NCBI RefSeq assembly: GCF_041146795.1
Contig: NC_135170.1
Coordinates: 28,542,533 to 28,606,532, forward strand
From: Maylandia zebra
Lineage: Eukaryota > Chordata > Actinopteri > Cichliformes > Cichlidae
Length of the DNA stretch: 64,000 nucleotides
Reading direction: 5' to 3'
A program made the position numbers and the translations under genes. Numbering within the stretch: the stretch's first letter is position 1; each line of letters opens with the position of its first letter. The notes below the pieces were generated by a model. The model had not been told where the DNA came from and did no database searches. It saw only the letters and a program-made list of their open reading frames with translations. Below, one piece after another: positions 12,292 through 23,461 of this stretch.

Positions 12292-13978
12292 CACTAATCT
12301 CCACAAGTAATCCAGGGGGACTGATTTACGCAAACTGTTTCCTCCAGGAAATCACCGTATCCACAAGCAAAGTGACAAAAGATGGTCACTTTGAATTACA
12401 ATAGCAAAAAGGCCTAATCAAACCAAGTCTAGGGCCTCTAGGGAAGTCTACATTAATTCTCAGCTTTACAAAATCCGCCTCACACCCGAGGACAGGGTGG
12501 GCAATGAAAAAGAAAGTTTATCCTCATGGCCCCCTTCTCCTTAAGTTGTCTTCAAATTCCTTTTGAAAATGAGGTGATAAGTCCTGTTAAAGCCTGTTAG
12601 AAAGAAAAGTCCACCTATGCCTCGTGCACTGTTGTCTACATTAGTTGACCGAGAACTCCCTTAAATAGTTTAGTATCGAAGCCTGCGCGTGAGAGGAAGG
12701 CGGGCGAGGAGTGTGACACAGTCAGAAACCACAGAAGCACAAAAGCAGAAGAGTAACTTCCTGTGCACGACAGCTATAGAACCTGGGGCGGAGGACATGG
12801 TGGAAGATAAACACGTAACCATGCAGTAGGTGGGTGATGATAAAGAAAAGATACTACAGGAATGAAGGAGAGCAGACTCTGTCCAGATTTGTAAGATTAA
12901 CAGATGTCGATTTAGATGTAAATCAACTACACAATTAAAGGAAACTTTGCAACATTTCACAAAGAAACCACCTTTTTGTACTAGATTTAGTCATTTTACT
13001 GATGTCAGCTTGACATGAGTCAAAGGTTACATTTGTTTTGGTATTTTCCCTTCATGTGGTGGTTTAATCCAGACAGGTAACGGTGGTTTCAGCATGACAA
13101 GAATTGTCAAACAACACCCCTCTGTGGGTGAAGATGACTACTGCATCTAGTGAGATCTATCCAGTGGGAATTACTTAAATTACTGAGCCTTTCGTTGGCT
13201 CAGTAATTTAAGACGTTTTTGTGATTTCTATTGAGGAAAAGAATAATAAGTTTATCACAGATGCATTTCTTCGAGAAAGTGAAAATTATTAGCTCTGATG
13301 CAACAGGATATTCATTTTCAAAGCTTTCTGAGACTCACGGGAAGGCGTGTTATCAGCTGAGTGAAAAGAAAAGATCAAAAGAGAAGATTGGAGAGGTGTT
13401 TAGACATCTGGGAAATGCTGGGGAAAAATCATCAAAAGGATAAAGCTAATCATTTACTTACAGGTGTAACGGTGGAGCACAGGTATTGAAGTAAAGTGAG
13501 TTTAAATACTTGGTGTTTTTCATGTAAAGCAACAGTAGGTACACAAGATACCTGAAGAAGAGGATTGACGCAAGTTTCAGGGGTGATTTGTGACAGGAAG
13601 ATAGCTGCAAAAATGAGATAGGAAATGTTATCGCTAAAAAAAGAGATAAGCAGACCTGGAGGTGGCAGAGTTGAAGATGCTAAGATTTTCACTGGCCATG
13701 ATGAACAAGATTAGAGAGCAGTTGAAAGAAAGCAGATTTATTTAAGTGTTTAAGAGACAAAGAACTGATAAAAAATATTATTTTAGTTTTCCTCTCTTAC
13801 TATATACGCCTTCTGTTTGTTTGGTTTTTCTTTTCAATACAGTCTTTCTGTGACATAAACCTACATTTTATGCGGTCAGTCACTGCAGTATTACTTTCAA
13901 ACCATGGGGTGGCGTTTTCAAGAACAGTTACAATTCACTACCATGGTGCACAGAAGAAGAAATTCGTCGCATTCCAAA
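12292..13978. promoter_or_regulatory. Divergent intergenic region between FMNL1 and MLX
   Basis: About 1.7 kb separates the two start codons, so both 5'UTRs and core promoters should lie here. A GC-box-like GGCGGGCG is at about 12700 in an otherwise A/T-rich setting. A perfect hairpin sits at 13174-13212. No TATA box can be assigned with confidence. Confidence 0.5.
13174..13212. repeat. Perfect 16-bp inverted repeat with 7-nt spacer
   Basis: CTTAAATTACTGAGCC at 13174-13189 is repeated exactly as its reverse complement at 13197-13212, separated by TTTCGTT. It lies between the divergent FMNL1 and MLX starts. Confidence 0.9.
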
Positions 13979-16900
13979 ATGACGGACTCGACAACATCTC
14001 CAGAGGACCAGTGGAAAGTGAGTAACTGCTATCAGAAACCTCTTTTTTGGTTTGAAATGACTCATGTGTTAGGCGTATGGCAGCACTGGCAAATGGCAAA
14101 AGCTGTGCTGTCTTAAAGTTGAAGCTTTAGTAAAGTGCAGGGAGTACACGGTTTGTTAGCTCCGTGGCTAACTAACGTTAGCATCCGAGGTTTTGATAAC
14201 CTTAGAAAGCTGTATTGGTTAGCTAACCAATTGCCTACTTATGTAAACAAATCAGCCATTGTTCCCCCTATGGTGTATACAACATGTCTTCACCTACACA
14301 CGCAAAGTTAAATAAAAGAAAAAAGGTCTGAGTAGCTGCTTGTTTCTTGCAAATCTACAGTGCAGCATCAGTGTTTGTGAAGCTCACATTACCTTGTCTG
14401 ATAGGCTACTATATACTGTATATAATTAATTACCAGACCACAGAAATTGAAATTGTCTTCGTTCCACCGATTCCTTAATATGGAGTCTGTGGAAATAAAA
14501 TAAATAAAATAAATAATTAAAAATAATTAACATGTGTTCAGGGCCCCCATTTTAAAAAAATATGTCTCTGAAATAAATTGGGTATAGTAATTTTACAGTA
14601 CGTAAGTAAACATGTAGTAGGATCTATTGTTTAAACTTAACATATATTCATTTTTCCCCCTCCTGAGCTTTTGAGACTTTGGAAACCACAAATTAGACAG
14701 CTGTGCCCTACATCAAACAATAGTTCTGTGATGAAGGCTCTTATTTTCTACAGCTTTTTACCCACCTGTTTTCCTGAATTGGACAAATCAGGGCAATGCT
14801 CAGTGGGGGCTTAACTGGCTGGCTATTGCTCTTTTGTCAAACAAATGTAGGGCAGCACAGCGTTTTCCCTTGTCATTAGCTGCACAGCCTCTTATTTTTT
14901 TTTTTTGCCTTTTTCTGTCTTCTGCTCTCTCGTGATGGCTCGGCAGACATCCGATGGTGCTTTCAGCGATGGTGGCTTTGACAACAGTGAGTATTCAGTC
15001 AGTTCTTGTGTTGTACTTCATCACCAGTGTAATCTGATCTCTCACATGATACTGATTATAGATGTACATCAAAATATGTTTTGATTTTGTTGTGAGTTAT
15101 GTTTGATCACTGCTGTCTTGTTGTCTAGGTTATATCTCTGAAGCAATCAGAAAGGGTACTGTAGTGTCCCGGGCCAACAGTATCGGCTCAACAAGTGCCT
15201 CTTCAGTGCCAAATACAGGTACTGGGTTTGAATGTTGTATATTTATGTGATAGTTTGATACTAGTAATGTAATTGTAGTGTAGGTTAATTGTTTACTTGT
15301 TTAGTTGTTGTAGCCTGAGCCAGTCAGATATTTATAAAAAAAAAGTTTCATTTTTGTTTATTTAGTGTAAAAGCGAAATACAATGAGACTTAGGCTACGT
15401 TCACACTGCAGGTCTTAATGCTCAATTCCGATTTTTTGATCAAATCCGATTTTTTTTGTCTGCTCGTTCACACTACAAATAAAATGCGACAGCAAACGCT
15501 CTCTAGTGTGAACGCTCAAAGCGGCCCGCATGCGCAAAAGAAGACGTCACACACAACGTGCTCTGTTTAGACCCAGAGCAAACTATATTGTTTGACTGAT
15601 GGCCCTTAATATAAAGACTTCGGACTTCATGTTTCCCAATTTTTGCTTTAAGTTATTTTGTTATTTACATAATAATGTAAATAACCTAATAATGATCCTT
15701 ATTGCTGTTTTAGAGGAGCGGTGCTTCAAAGGATAGTTGCAGATTTCTGTCAGAATCTGCAGGCTATGCAGTACAAATAAAATGTTCACGTTTCTCCAAC
15801 GTTGTCTTCCCAGCAGTCTCACCGGATGGCCAGGAAGCGTTCGCGATGTCTTCTCGGGCGCTTCTCTGGCGCTGATAATTGGCGTCTGTCTTATGTCAGT
15901 GACGTAAAAGACGGATTTAATGCGACTTGACCGTTCACACAGCAGTCGCTTTCTGAAACATCGGATATGGATCGGATTCAGTACCACATACGAAAGTGAC
16001 CCAGATCGGATTTGAAAATATCGGATTTGTGCCGTTCACACTGTCACACCATGATTGGATATGGGTCGCATAGGGTCAAAAAAATCGGATTTGATGCGCT
16101 TTCGCCTGCAGTGTGAACGTAGCCATAGAGACAGCTTTGCTTATATTTCTCCATGATTTGTACAAAAGGAAAAATCTCTCTTGCTTGTGATTAATAAAAA
16201 ATATATATTAAGCTTAGCTCTAAAGCTTTTATTTTTATTTATTCCAGAAGTTAGAAAATGTATATGTTACATTAACAAAACAGTAAACATGGCCCTGAAA
16301 TATGTCTTAAAAAAACAAAAACACAGTTTGAATAAATATAAATAAAGATCTAAAAAAATTTTGTATTGCTATTCCAGCAGTTAATTTTCACATTTATTTT
16401 ACTCTATTTTGCTGTACAATGTTTTGTGACTGCTTTATACATACAATTTTCTTACTTCCCAAACACAGGGATTGCTGTGTGAGGTAGAAAATATTTCCTA
16501 TATCATTCCATGTTTAATTATGGAAACATGTGTTTCGTATTTTACAATATTTTCTTAAATTCTTTGAGGGTTTTATGAGATGTTAAATAATAATTTACTT
16601 TGTAAATTAAGTGCATCACAGTAATTCATACTGATGAAAAACAATGAGGTTGCCTATATGTGTGAAATGAGTGCCAACACAGGAATGACTCCAGGGTTAA
16701 TAATCTTGTACAGTTATGAATTGATTTGATCAACTTTTTAAAAATAGCTACCTCAGCATTTTGTAAGTTGGCTAACAAAAACACTGCTAATGTCATGGTT
16801 CAGATTTTTATTTTTTCATTAATGAGTATTAATCTATTCCCACATAGATGATGAAGACAGCGACTACAGGCATGAAACATATAAGGACTCGTATAAAGAT

Positions 16901-18354
16901 CGTCGGAGACAAGCACACACACAAGCTGAGCAGAAGCGTAGAGATGCTATTAAAGTAAGGACACACATCTTGAAAGTTGGAGATTTGCTTTAACTTTTTT
17001 CAGTAGTTACTAGTTGCTCTCTTTTAACATTAGAAAGGATATGATGACCTCCAGTCAATCGTTCCAACCTGCCAGCAGCAGTCTGAATTTGCGGTGGGAG
17101 CACAGAAGATCAGCAAGGCTACTATTCTGCAAAAAAGTAAGATGTGGTCAAACATAACCTTTGTTAACATTTGAACAAACTTGGACTGCCTCTGCTGAGT
17201 AACCTTGACTTCAGATTTAGTTTGAGATAATCTATATATTAATTAATACATCTGACATCTTGATAAGAAAAGAGCACAAAACAATAGTACTGAACTTGTT
17301 TTGTATGGTGCTAGCTTTCATTTAGTTACATCTCACTTGGCCACATTTAACAATAAAAAGAGACGATAGACTAAGTTCAAGGAAGAACAGATATTTCCTG
17401 TCTTGCAGGGGCTCCTTTACCCAACAAAAGGGGAAGTAACAGTACCAACACCCTCAGTATAAAGGTTAACTTTCAACAGTGTACCTAAAACTTGTGTATA
17501 AGGCAAAAATCCCCAACTGACGATTTCTTGGTTGTTGTTGTGTTGTTTTTTTGGGTTTTTTTTAGCAATTGACTACATCCATTTCCTTCACAAAGAAAAG
17601 AAGAAGCAAGAGGAGGAAGTTTCTGTCCTAAGAAAAGAAGTGATGGCGCTTAAGATTATGAAAACGTGAGTGGTTTAAAATTCATAAGCCAAACTGCTTT
17701 TTCCACATTGTGTACTTCACAGGTCTTCTTTTTTTTGGCGATCTGAGACTTCCCTAAATCCTCTCAACATACCTGCACTGTGTGCAAGTCGCATCTTTTC
17801 TCCATCCAGACCGATGAAAAGACAGATTGTAAAAAGAATGCTGGTCTGGGGGCAAAGAAAGAAAACTTTGGAGTAGGGAATGCATTGATGTGTGCTTTTA
17901 TCCATGTTCTCAAAAGAATGACTCAAATTCATTGTTTATGAAATTATATTAACCCCCCCCCCCCCCCCTTTTTTTTTTTTTTTTTTTTAAATGTTTTAAT
18001 AGGAACTATGAGCACATAGTGAAGGCTCACCAGAACAACCCACAGCAGGGAGAGGATCAGGTGTCGGACCAGGTCAAGTTCAACATCTTTCAGAGCATCA
18101 TGGACTCCCTGTTTCAATCTTTCAGCAACTCTGTTTCAGTGAGCAGCTTCCAAGAACTTTCGGCCTGTGTTTTCAGTTGGATTGAGGAACACTGCAAGCC
18201 ACAGGTAAGGAGTATGTTTAAAAAACCCATGAGAACTTTATTATTTTGTGTATGTTGAGGTATTTATAGTTTGTTTTCTGCTTATGTTCTTTCCTAGACA
18301 CTGCGGGAGTTTGTTGTTGGAGTGCTGCGGCAGCTCAACGGTCAGCTTTACTGA
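13979..18354 (+). CDS. mlx: MAX-like protein X (MLX), complete, 8 exons, 245 aa
   Basis: bHLH-leucine-zipper transcription factor. It dimerises with MondoA/ChREBP to activate carbohydrate-response elements and with Mad proteins to repress E-box genes. Exons: 13979-14017, 14947-14986, 15129-15218, 16848-16954, 17034-17136, 17566-17665, 18003-18204, 18298-18354 (738 nt, frame intact). An N-terminal region with the conserved VVSRANSIGSTSASSVPN is followed by the basic helix-loop-helix (DRRRQAHTQAEQKRRDAIK onward, about residues 77-130), a zipper (FLHKEKKKQEEEVSVL, about 128-160) and the C-terminal dimerisation/cytoplasmic-retention domain ending QLNGQLY. The length matches the 244-aa human isoform. 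The start was chosen because MTDSTTSPEDQW aligns with the human N-terminus, although two further in-frame ATGs lie upstream at 13904 and 13943. It is convergent with PSMC3IP, as in human. Confidence 0.96.
15393..16124. mobile_element. hAT-like non-autonomous element with perfect 20-bp TIRs in MLX intron 3
   Basis: GGCTACGTTCACACTGCAGG at 15393-15412 is the exact reverse complement of 16105-16124. The 732-bp interior repeats motifs such as AAATCCGATTTTT, GTTCACAC and TCGGAT near both ends and has no transposase frame. Subterminal repeats and this TIR type are typical of fish hAT-derived MITEs. A clean 8-bp target duplication is not obvious. Perfect TIRs suggest a fairly recent insertion. Confidence 0.85.
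17953..17988. repeat. C16-T20 homopolymer forming the polypyrimidine region before MLX exon 7
   Basis: A run of 16 C then 20 T ends 13 nt before the AG acceptor at 18001-18002. It serves as the polypyrimidine tract for this splice site and is likely length-variable. Confidence 0.85.
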
Positions 18355-19750
18355 CTGCACTTGGCCTCTAGTTAACTCCCAAAAATGGACTTTTTGAGCT
18401 TACTCTGGCCTCTAAGAGTAAAAAAATGTTGATCAGCCTCAAGCTATGCCACAGTATTTACTCACTTTGACTCATCAGTGACTCCCTGGCTGCAATTTGA
18501 TTACCTCATCACACGTGGCAGAGGTGAAAGGTGGCATTGGAATGAGCAGATATAAGTTTAATGCAAATCACTTTAAGCTTTGAAATGTACATACATGTTT
18601 AACTGAGTGTATTTCAGGATATTCTGATTGTTATTTGATTTGGGAATCCAGCAGTACAGAAGTCACTGAAAGTGCAGTTTTCAATGTGTCAGGCAGGCAA
18701 AATATTGTGTTTAACTAATGGTAATCACCATCTGCAGTAGCCATAGTTGCCCACACTGAGATAAAAAACATGAGGGGAGATTAGATCTTAATAGCGAGAA
18801 CTCTTCTTACAGATTGAGTGAACTGATGGTAAAGTTTATGGTGCATTTTAAAATAATCAACAAAGAGAAAAGAGGGGAAGGGAACTCATGAGCCAACACG
18901 TTCCCCTCTGTCACATCAAGCATGACTTTGTAGCTTAATGCTGAACCAAAGGAGCTGTTTCAGCTTCAGTGGACGAACACTGAGCCACTCCTCAGCTGTA
19001 GCAGATAATGGAAACTACTGCAGAGTAACAATCATTGCTAAGCGTGTTATCAGGAAAATGCTATATGAGGTCTCAACAATTTATCACTGAGATTTGGCTT
19101 GTAATCCGACACATTTTGAGATGTACATAAATGGAGCTGTGACAAGCTGATAAAGTGCTGAAATGTCAAATTATTGTATGTATAAATTTAAATGTCTTTA
19201 CAGTGTGCCATTTAAAATTTTATAGTTGTCGTATTTCAATTCAATTTGGCTTCAATGGCAGGAAATGTAATGAGTATTCTCTCTCATAATTGAGCTACAT
19301 CACACTATGAAGCAATGTGTGTGGTGATCTTTCTGCAACTTTCAGATTTTCCTTTAATCAAAAAGCTTAAAATTTCAGCTTCAGTTGGTCCAAATCCAGC
19401 AGAATGAATATTGTTTACTTTTGTTATCAGTGGTTCTCAGTGGCTAAGATGCAGTTCATGCCATGTTGTGTATCAGCCAGAACCTGCTTTTTTTTTTTTT
19501 CTCACCAAAAACTGTCCCTTTGAACTGCAGCAGCAAAGTTCATGCTGTGTGTTGAGATTTACAGCTGCTGTGTGCTGAATTATGAGTGAATTTCAAGTAG
19601 GTGACAGCTCATTTTAATGAAGGTTTTTTTGTTGTTTCTATAAACATCCTTTCCTGTGTTAGCTGTATTCATGGAAATGTTTTTGTTTTTGTAACTGGCT
19701 TAAGTTGTTTCAAGTGTATTAATAATTCTATTATACAAGCCATGTACACT

Positions 19751-20063
19751 CAGTGGCCACTTTTAGTTACACCCCCCCCCCCCCCCCCCCCTGTAAAATC
19801 CAGTCTGAAATCTGAGCCTTAAATTCTGCTTTATAACATTTTTTTCTTTCTTTAAATGTACACCAGCAGATGGGTGTCATCTATGCATTAATGTACAGCT
19901 CTGTTAGTGTTGTAGTTTGCTGTGGTGTTGAATGTTGACGTTTTTAATTGACAATCCAAGGAGGTTGAATATTTAAAATAGGTTTTAAATCTGTACCTCT
20001 GAGAGAACACTGTGTATTTGATTGTATTTAATTTCATAGGTTTGCCTAATAAAGTGGCCACTG
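19751..20063. mobile_element. Short TIR element, 'GGCCACTTTATTAGG' family, about 310 bp
   Basis: It begins CAGTGGCCACTTT and ends with the inverse AAAGTGGCCACTG. These ends match those of the larger element at 36839-37338. A C20 homopolymer (19772-19791) lies just inside the left end. No coding capacity, so a deletion derivative of the Tc1-like family also found at 23.5 and 36.8 kb. Confidence 0.75.
20048..20053 (+). terminator. Candidate MLX poly(A) signal AATAAA
   Basis: First canonical hexamer downstream of the MLX stop on the plus strand. It is contained in the right terminal inverted repeat of the element at 19751-20063. Confidence 0.45.
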
Positions 20064-20716
20064 AGGGGTTTTTTTGTCATCCAAATTATGTGGAAATGGA
20101 GCATCTGTGCATAACAATAACAGGAAAAATCATAAAGCTAGGCAGTGGTTCCCAACTATGCAGCTAATGCAACTTATTTTATTTATGCTTCACAAGAATT
20201 AAACTAAAACAATTGTGGCGCTTCAGCATCAGAATTTATGGTCTTGACCATTTAATAAGCAGAAAACAGTGCAACTGTAATTCAAAAACATAGATATATA
20301 CATTATACATTTTAATTTATGCTTTCAGAAAATAAAAGCAAGATGGAGTTGAACAAGAACAGATTTTAAACATTTAAATAAAGCCTTGACATTTTCACTG
20401 GAAAGCTCAGGATTGGTTAAATCTGTTTAAAAGGGAAAATTTAAACCAGCGTTGCCTTTGAGGTGAAGAGCATGACTGTGTTGTCAATTGATGTGAAAGT
20501 CTTGAGAGTTTCACAAGCAACAAAGCAGTTTTTTATAAAAACATACTTTCAGTTATGAACTTTTTTTCAATTAAAGCATTTATTAAAGTTGAACTATCTA
20601 TTCAAAAAAAAAAAAAAGGGGCCATAAATAAAGTATTCTCTGGGCTTCAGATTGCTTTCCTGTGTAATCCATTTGCTTAGATTAGTGGCAAGGTGACTGT
20701 AAAAGAACTTTCTTGT

Positions 20717-23121
20717 TCAAGTATTTGGAGGAACTACTTTACAGTCCTCATCAGTCTCCACTCCAACTTCTTCCTGTGAGGAAGCAGAATATTGCAGGTA
20801 ATAGCAAGAACTTTATTTTATTCTTAAAAAAGATTTTTTTTTTTTTAGTGTCTTAAACTCACCAGGAACTCCTTTTTGCTCTTTGGATAACCCTCGAGGA
20901 TTGCATTTGTCATGTCTGAAGCCTAACACAAACAAGGTGCCAAACACTTTAATAACATATCCATATGCAGTTTCACTCACACTGATGAAAGGGATTGTAC
21001 GGCATTTTTTAAATACATGGCATGCAATACGAAACATGAGCTACGAATACAAAAAGGAACTTAAGTGAAAAAGATTACCAGTCTCTTCCTCTTTTTCCAC
21101 TCTTTAACGTAGAGATCTCGTTCTTTATAAACCTGCAAATTAAAAATAATAATATATATAAGCAGCTGGATAGCGTAGTGGTAAGGTTACACACCTTTGG
21201 AGCAGGAGTGGCAAGTTCGATACCCAACATCCACGTTGCAGGTCCAACGTTCGGAAGAAGGGACTGCTCTCACAGTTAGAGATTGATGAGGTACAAAAAA
21301 ATGCTATGGCAAGGGGGAGCCAGTACAACAGGTTGGGGGGGAGATATCATTATCACCCCCACCAGAGATTGGGTACCAAGCCCCAAGTGCGCCAGAAGAA
21401 GGATTGTTGAGTGCAAGAGATCATGGCAAGCTGGATCCTCCGTTACCAAGACTACGTGAAGTACCCCGAGAGGCTTTACTAGATGATGTGAATGCAGCAC
21501 TATGCCGCCACCATTACCGAGACTAACAAGCTGATCTACAGTGAAATGAGATGTTAAACAGCCACATGGGAGCAGTACCCTACTCTGTAGGAAAAAAACC
21601 CCAGCCCCATCCAAGGTCAACAACAGTATATGCACAGTTGACTCATGAATCATTAAGATTTTTATGACACTGTGGAAGACAGAGGACAACTGAAGGCTGT
21701 AGACCATGGTACTCAAACAGGGAGAAGGGACAGCGAGATGGGGATTCATTGGCAAATGGGTGCGATGACATAGCCTAGTTCCATAATTAAAATTTTACTG
21801 AAACGTGTGAATATGACAAATATGGAAAAAAAAAAAAAAGTCGGTAAGGGGGAAATACTTTTTCACAGCATTTATAAATAAGAGAGGCCATGGGACAGAT
21901 CCCTGGTGGATTCCTCACCTTGTCCTTCTCCTCTGGCGTGATGTGATTTGAGGCCGACTTTATCTTCTCCAGTCGGGCTCTGTACCCAGAACACTCTGCT
22001 TTTAGCTCCTGGATCTCTGACACCATTTCCTCTGTTGTAAGGGAGCTGTTTAGCTCCTTCAGTTCTGTCATCACAGATTTCACACAAATTTACAGAACAT
22101 CCCCTTTCAAACATATGCAGTAGAACAAAAACAACACGTGTAGAGAAAAGAGAAGTGGGGACAAGCCTCATCGTAAACCGTTTACTGTATCAAACAGCCA
22201 CATCTTGTGGCTTAACAGTGCGCAAAATCTGAGAAGATAGTGTCAGTGATTAGCAGAAAATGTCACCTGCATCCAGCTGCCTGCAGCTCTGGGTAAGGGA
22301 TTGCACCTCTTCACTGAGCTCTGAGGTCTGATGGTCTATTGCCTTCAGGTCTGCATCGTTCACATCTTTGAACTGAGCCTGTGGGACAGATTGAGTTATT
22401 CCGGTTACTTATAAATTATATGTGCATAATATTCCAGACAAACAGACTAACCTGGTCAGCAAAATAAATCTTTTGCTTGCCATATATTTTCTCCTTTATC
22501 TTGCCTTCCAGGGCCAGCAGCTCCATGGCTTTGACCACTGCCTGTTGGAAGAAATGTGTAAAAACCACTTAGTTGTAGGCTATGAAAAACAGGTTAATTT
22601 TAGGCATCTAATTGTCTCATTGAAGTGTTAAACTCGCCGTTTTTCCCAGACCATGTTGCTTTTGTAAATTAGAGAAGACATCCTGAGCGCTATAGGGCCG
22701 GTTCTTCTCATTTAGGTAGGCAAGGATGACGCCCGCCCCTGTGAATGACAGCAGGACAAGTTTAACGTTTATCTAAACTTATCATAACATTACACTTAAC
22801 TTATACTAGAAGTAGATTTTCATGATTATGTTAATATCTAATAGTGTAATATCGCTGGCCACAATCATCATCCTAATCTATTTTAATATAAATATGATTC
22901 CCCTCCTTAAAACAAGTATATCGTTTGGAAAAGTGGAAGAAGAATTAAAAACACGGAGCTCGTCTCAGCTAACGCTAGCTTGTAGCCGTTTGGCTAAACG
23001 TTTCCTTTTATCTGTGACTTTTAACAATCGTCGTTCGCTCAGTGCAAGCGACTGACAAGCCATCTAACTTGTTATAGCCTAGAATATAAACTTTTTACCT
23101 ACCGTTATCTTTTTTACTCAT
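20717..23121 (-). CDS. psmc3ip: PSMC3-interacting protein / HOP2 homologue, complete, 8 exons, 212 aa
   Basis: Forms the HOP2-MND1 heterodimer that stimulates DMC1/RAD51 strand exchange in meiosis. Exons in transcript order: 23103-23121, 22638-22738, 22452-22541, 22267-22378, 21919-22064, 21079-21132, 20863-20922, 20717-20773 (639 nt, in frame; human protein 217 aa). The N-terminal winged-helix DNA-binding domain (GVILAYLNEKNRPYSAQDV to YGKQKIYFADQ, residues 7-78) is followed by a coiled coil (about 85-165) and a basic C-terminal cap (KEWKKRKRL) ending in EEVGVETDED. The intron after 22638 uses a GC donor (ACG/GCGAGT): no GT site keeps the frame, and both flanking exons are in phase 0. Convergent with MLX, as in human. 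Confidence 0.95.
21160..21780 (+). mobile_element. Probable tRNA-derived SINE or composite retroelement in a PSMC3IP intron
   Basis: Near its 5' end an A-box-like TAGCGTAGTGG (about 21171) and a B-box-like GTTCGATACC (about 21214) are spaced as in a tRNA gene, a pol III promoter arrangement typical of SINEs. The rest of the block is unlike the neighbouring intron and was not recognised. No tail or target duplication could be fixed, so both borders are approximate. Confidence 0.5.
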
Positions 23122-23290
23122 TTCCAACTACTCCACTTTAGCTTTCCAGATCCGAGTTTCGCGCAAAACGTACGTCACGGAAAAGATCGTTCATGCTAAA
23201 AGATGCAACACACCAGCACAAAATCCGTCTTCTGCCTTCGCGTTTGAGCGCCCCTCTGTTAATTCTGCCCCAAAAGTTATTAAGTATGAC
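23122..23290 (-). promoter_or_regulatory. psmc3ip: PSMC3IP 5' flank with CRE-like site
   Basis: Immediately upstream of the PSMC3IP ATG. It contains TACGTCAC at 23171-23178, resembling a CRE/ATF half-site, and a local cluster of CpGs (about 23158-23250). No TATA box. Promoter role inferred from position only. Confidence 0.4.
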
Positions 23291-23461
23291 AGGTTTAAAG
23301 TATCTCAATGGTTCTTTTACTTAAATTATTTTATGTTTAGTAGAACTTTATCTCCTTCTTCATTCCATGTCGTTAGCGATATCCCGAAAAAAAGTAGAGT
23401 GACACCTCTTTTTATTTGGCTGTTCTCAGAAGCAGTCAATTCAGTCCAAAACCTAACCTGT

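Larger units (their letters stand above)
18355..20716 (+). other. MLX 3'UTR and convergent MLX/PSMC3IP intergenic region
   Basis: No coding sequence. The first canonical AATAAA on the plus strand after the MLX stop is at 20048-20053, inside the terminal repeat of a short transposon copy. Further AATAAA sites are at 20331-20336 and 20377-20382. On the minus strand an AATAAA for PSMC3IP reads from 20579-20584. Confidence 0.6.

Noticed and set aside
21160-21240. Possible tRNA gene
   Set aside because: A- and B-box-like motifs are present but the cloverleaf stems do not pair well; better explained as the tRNA-like head of a SINE.
21276-21755. 159-codon minus-strand frame inside a PSMC3IP intron
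   Set aside because: Lies within the probable retroelement insertion and does not resemble a known protein; the flanking PSMC3IP exons join without it.
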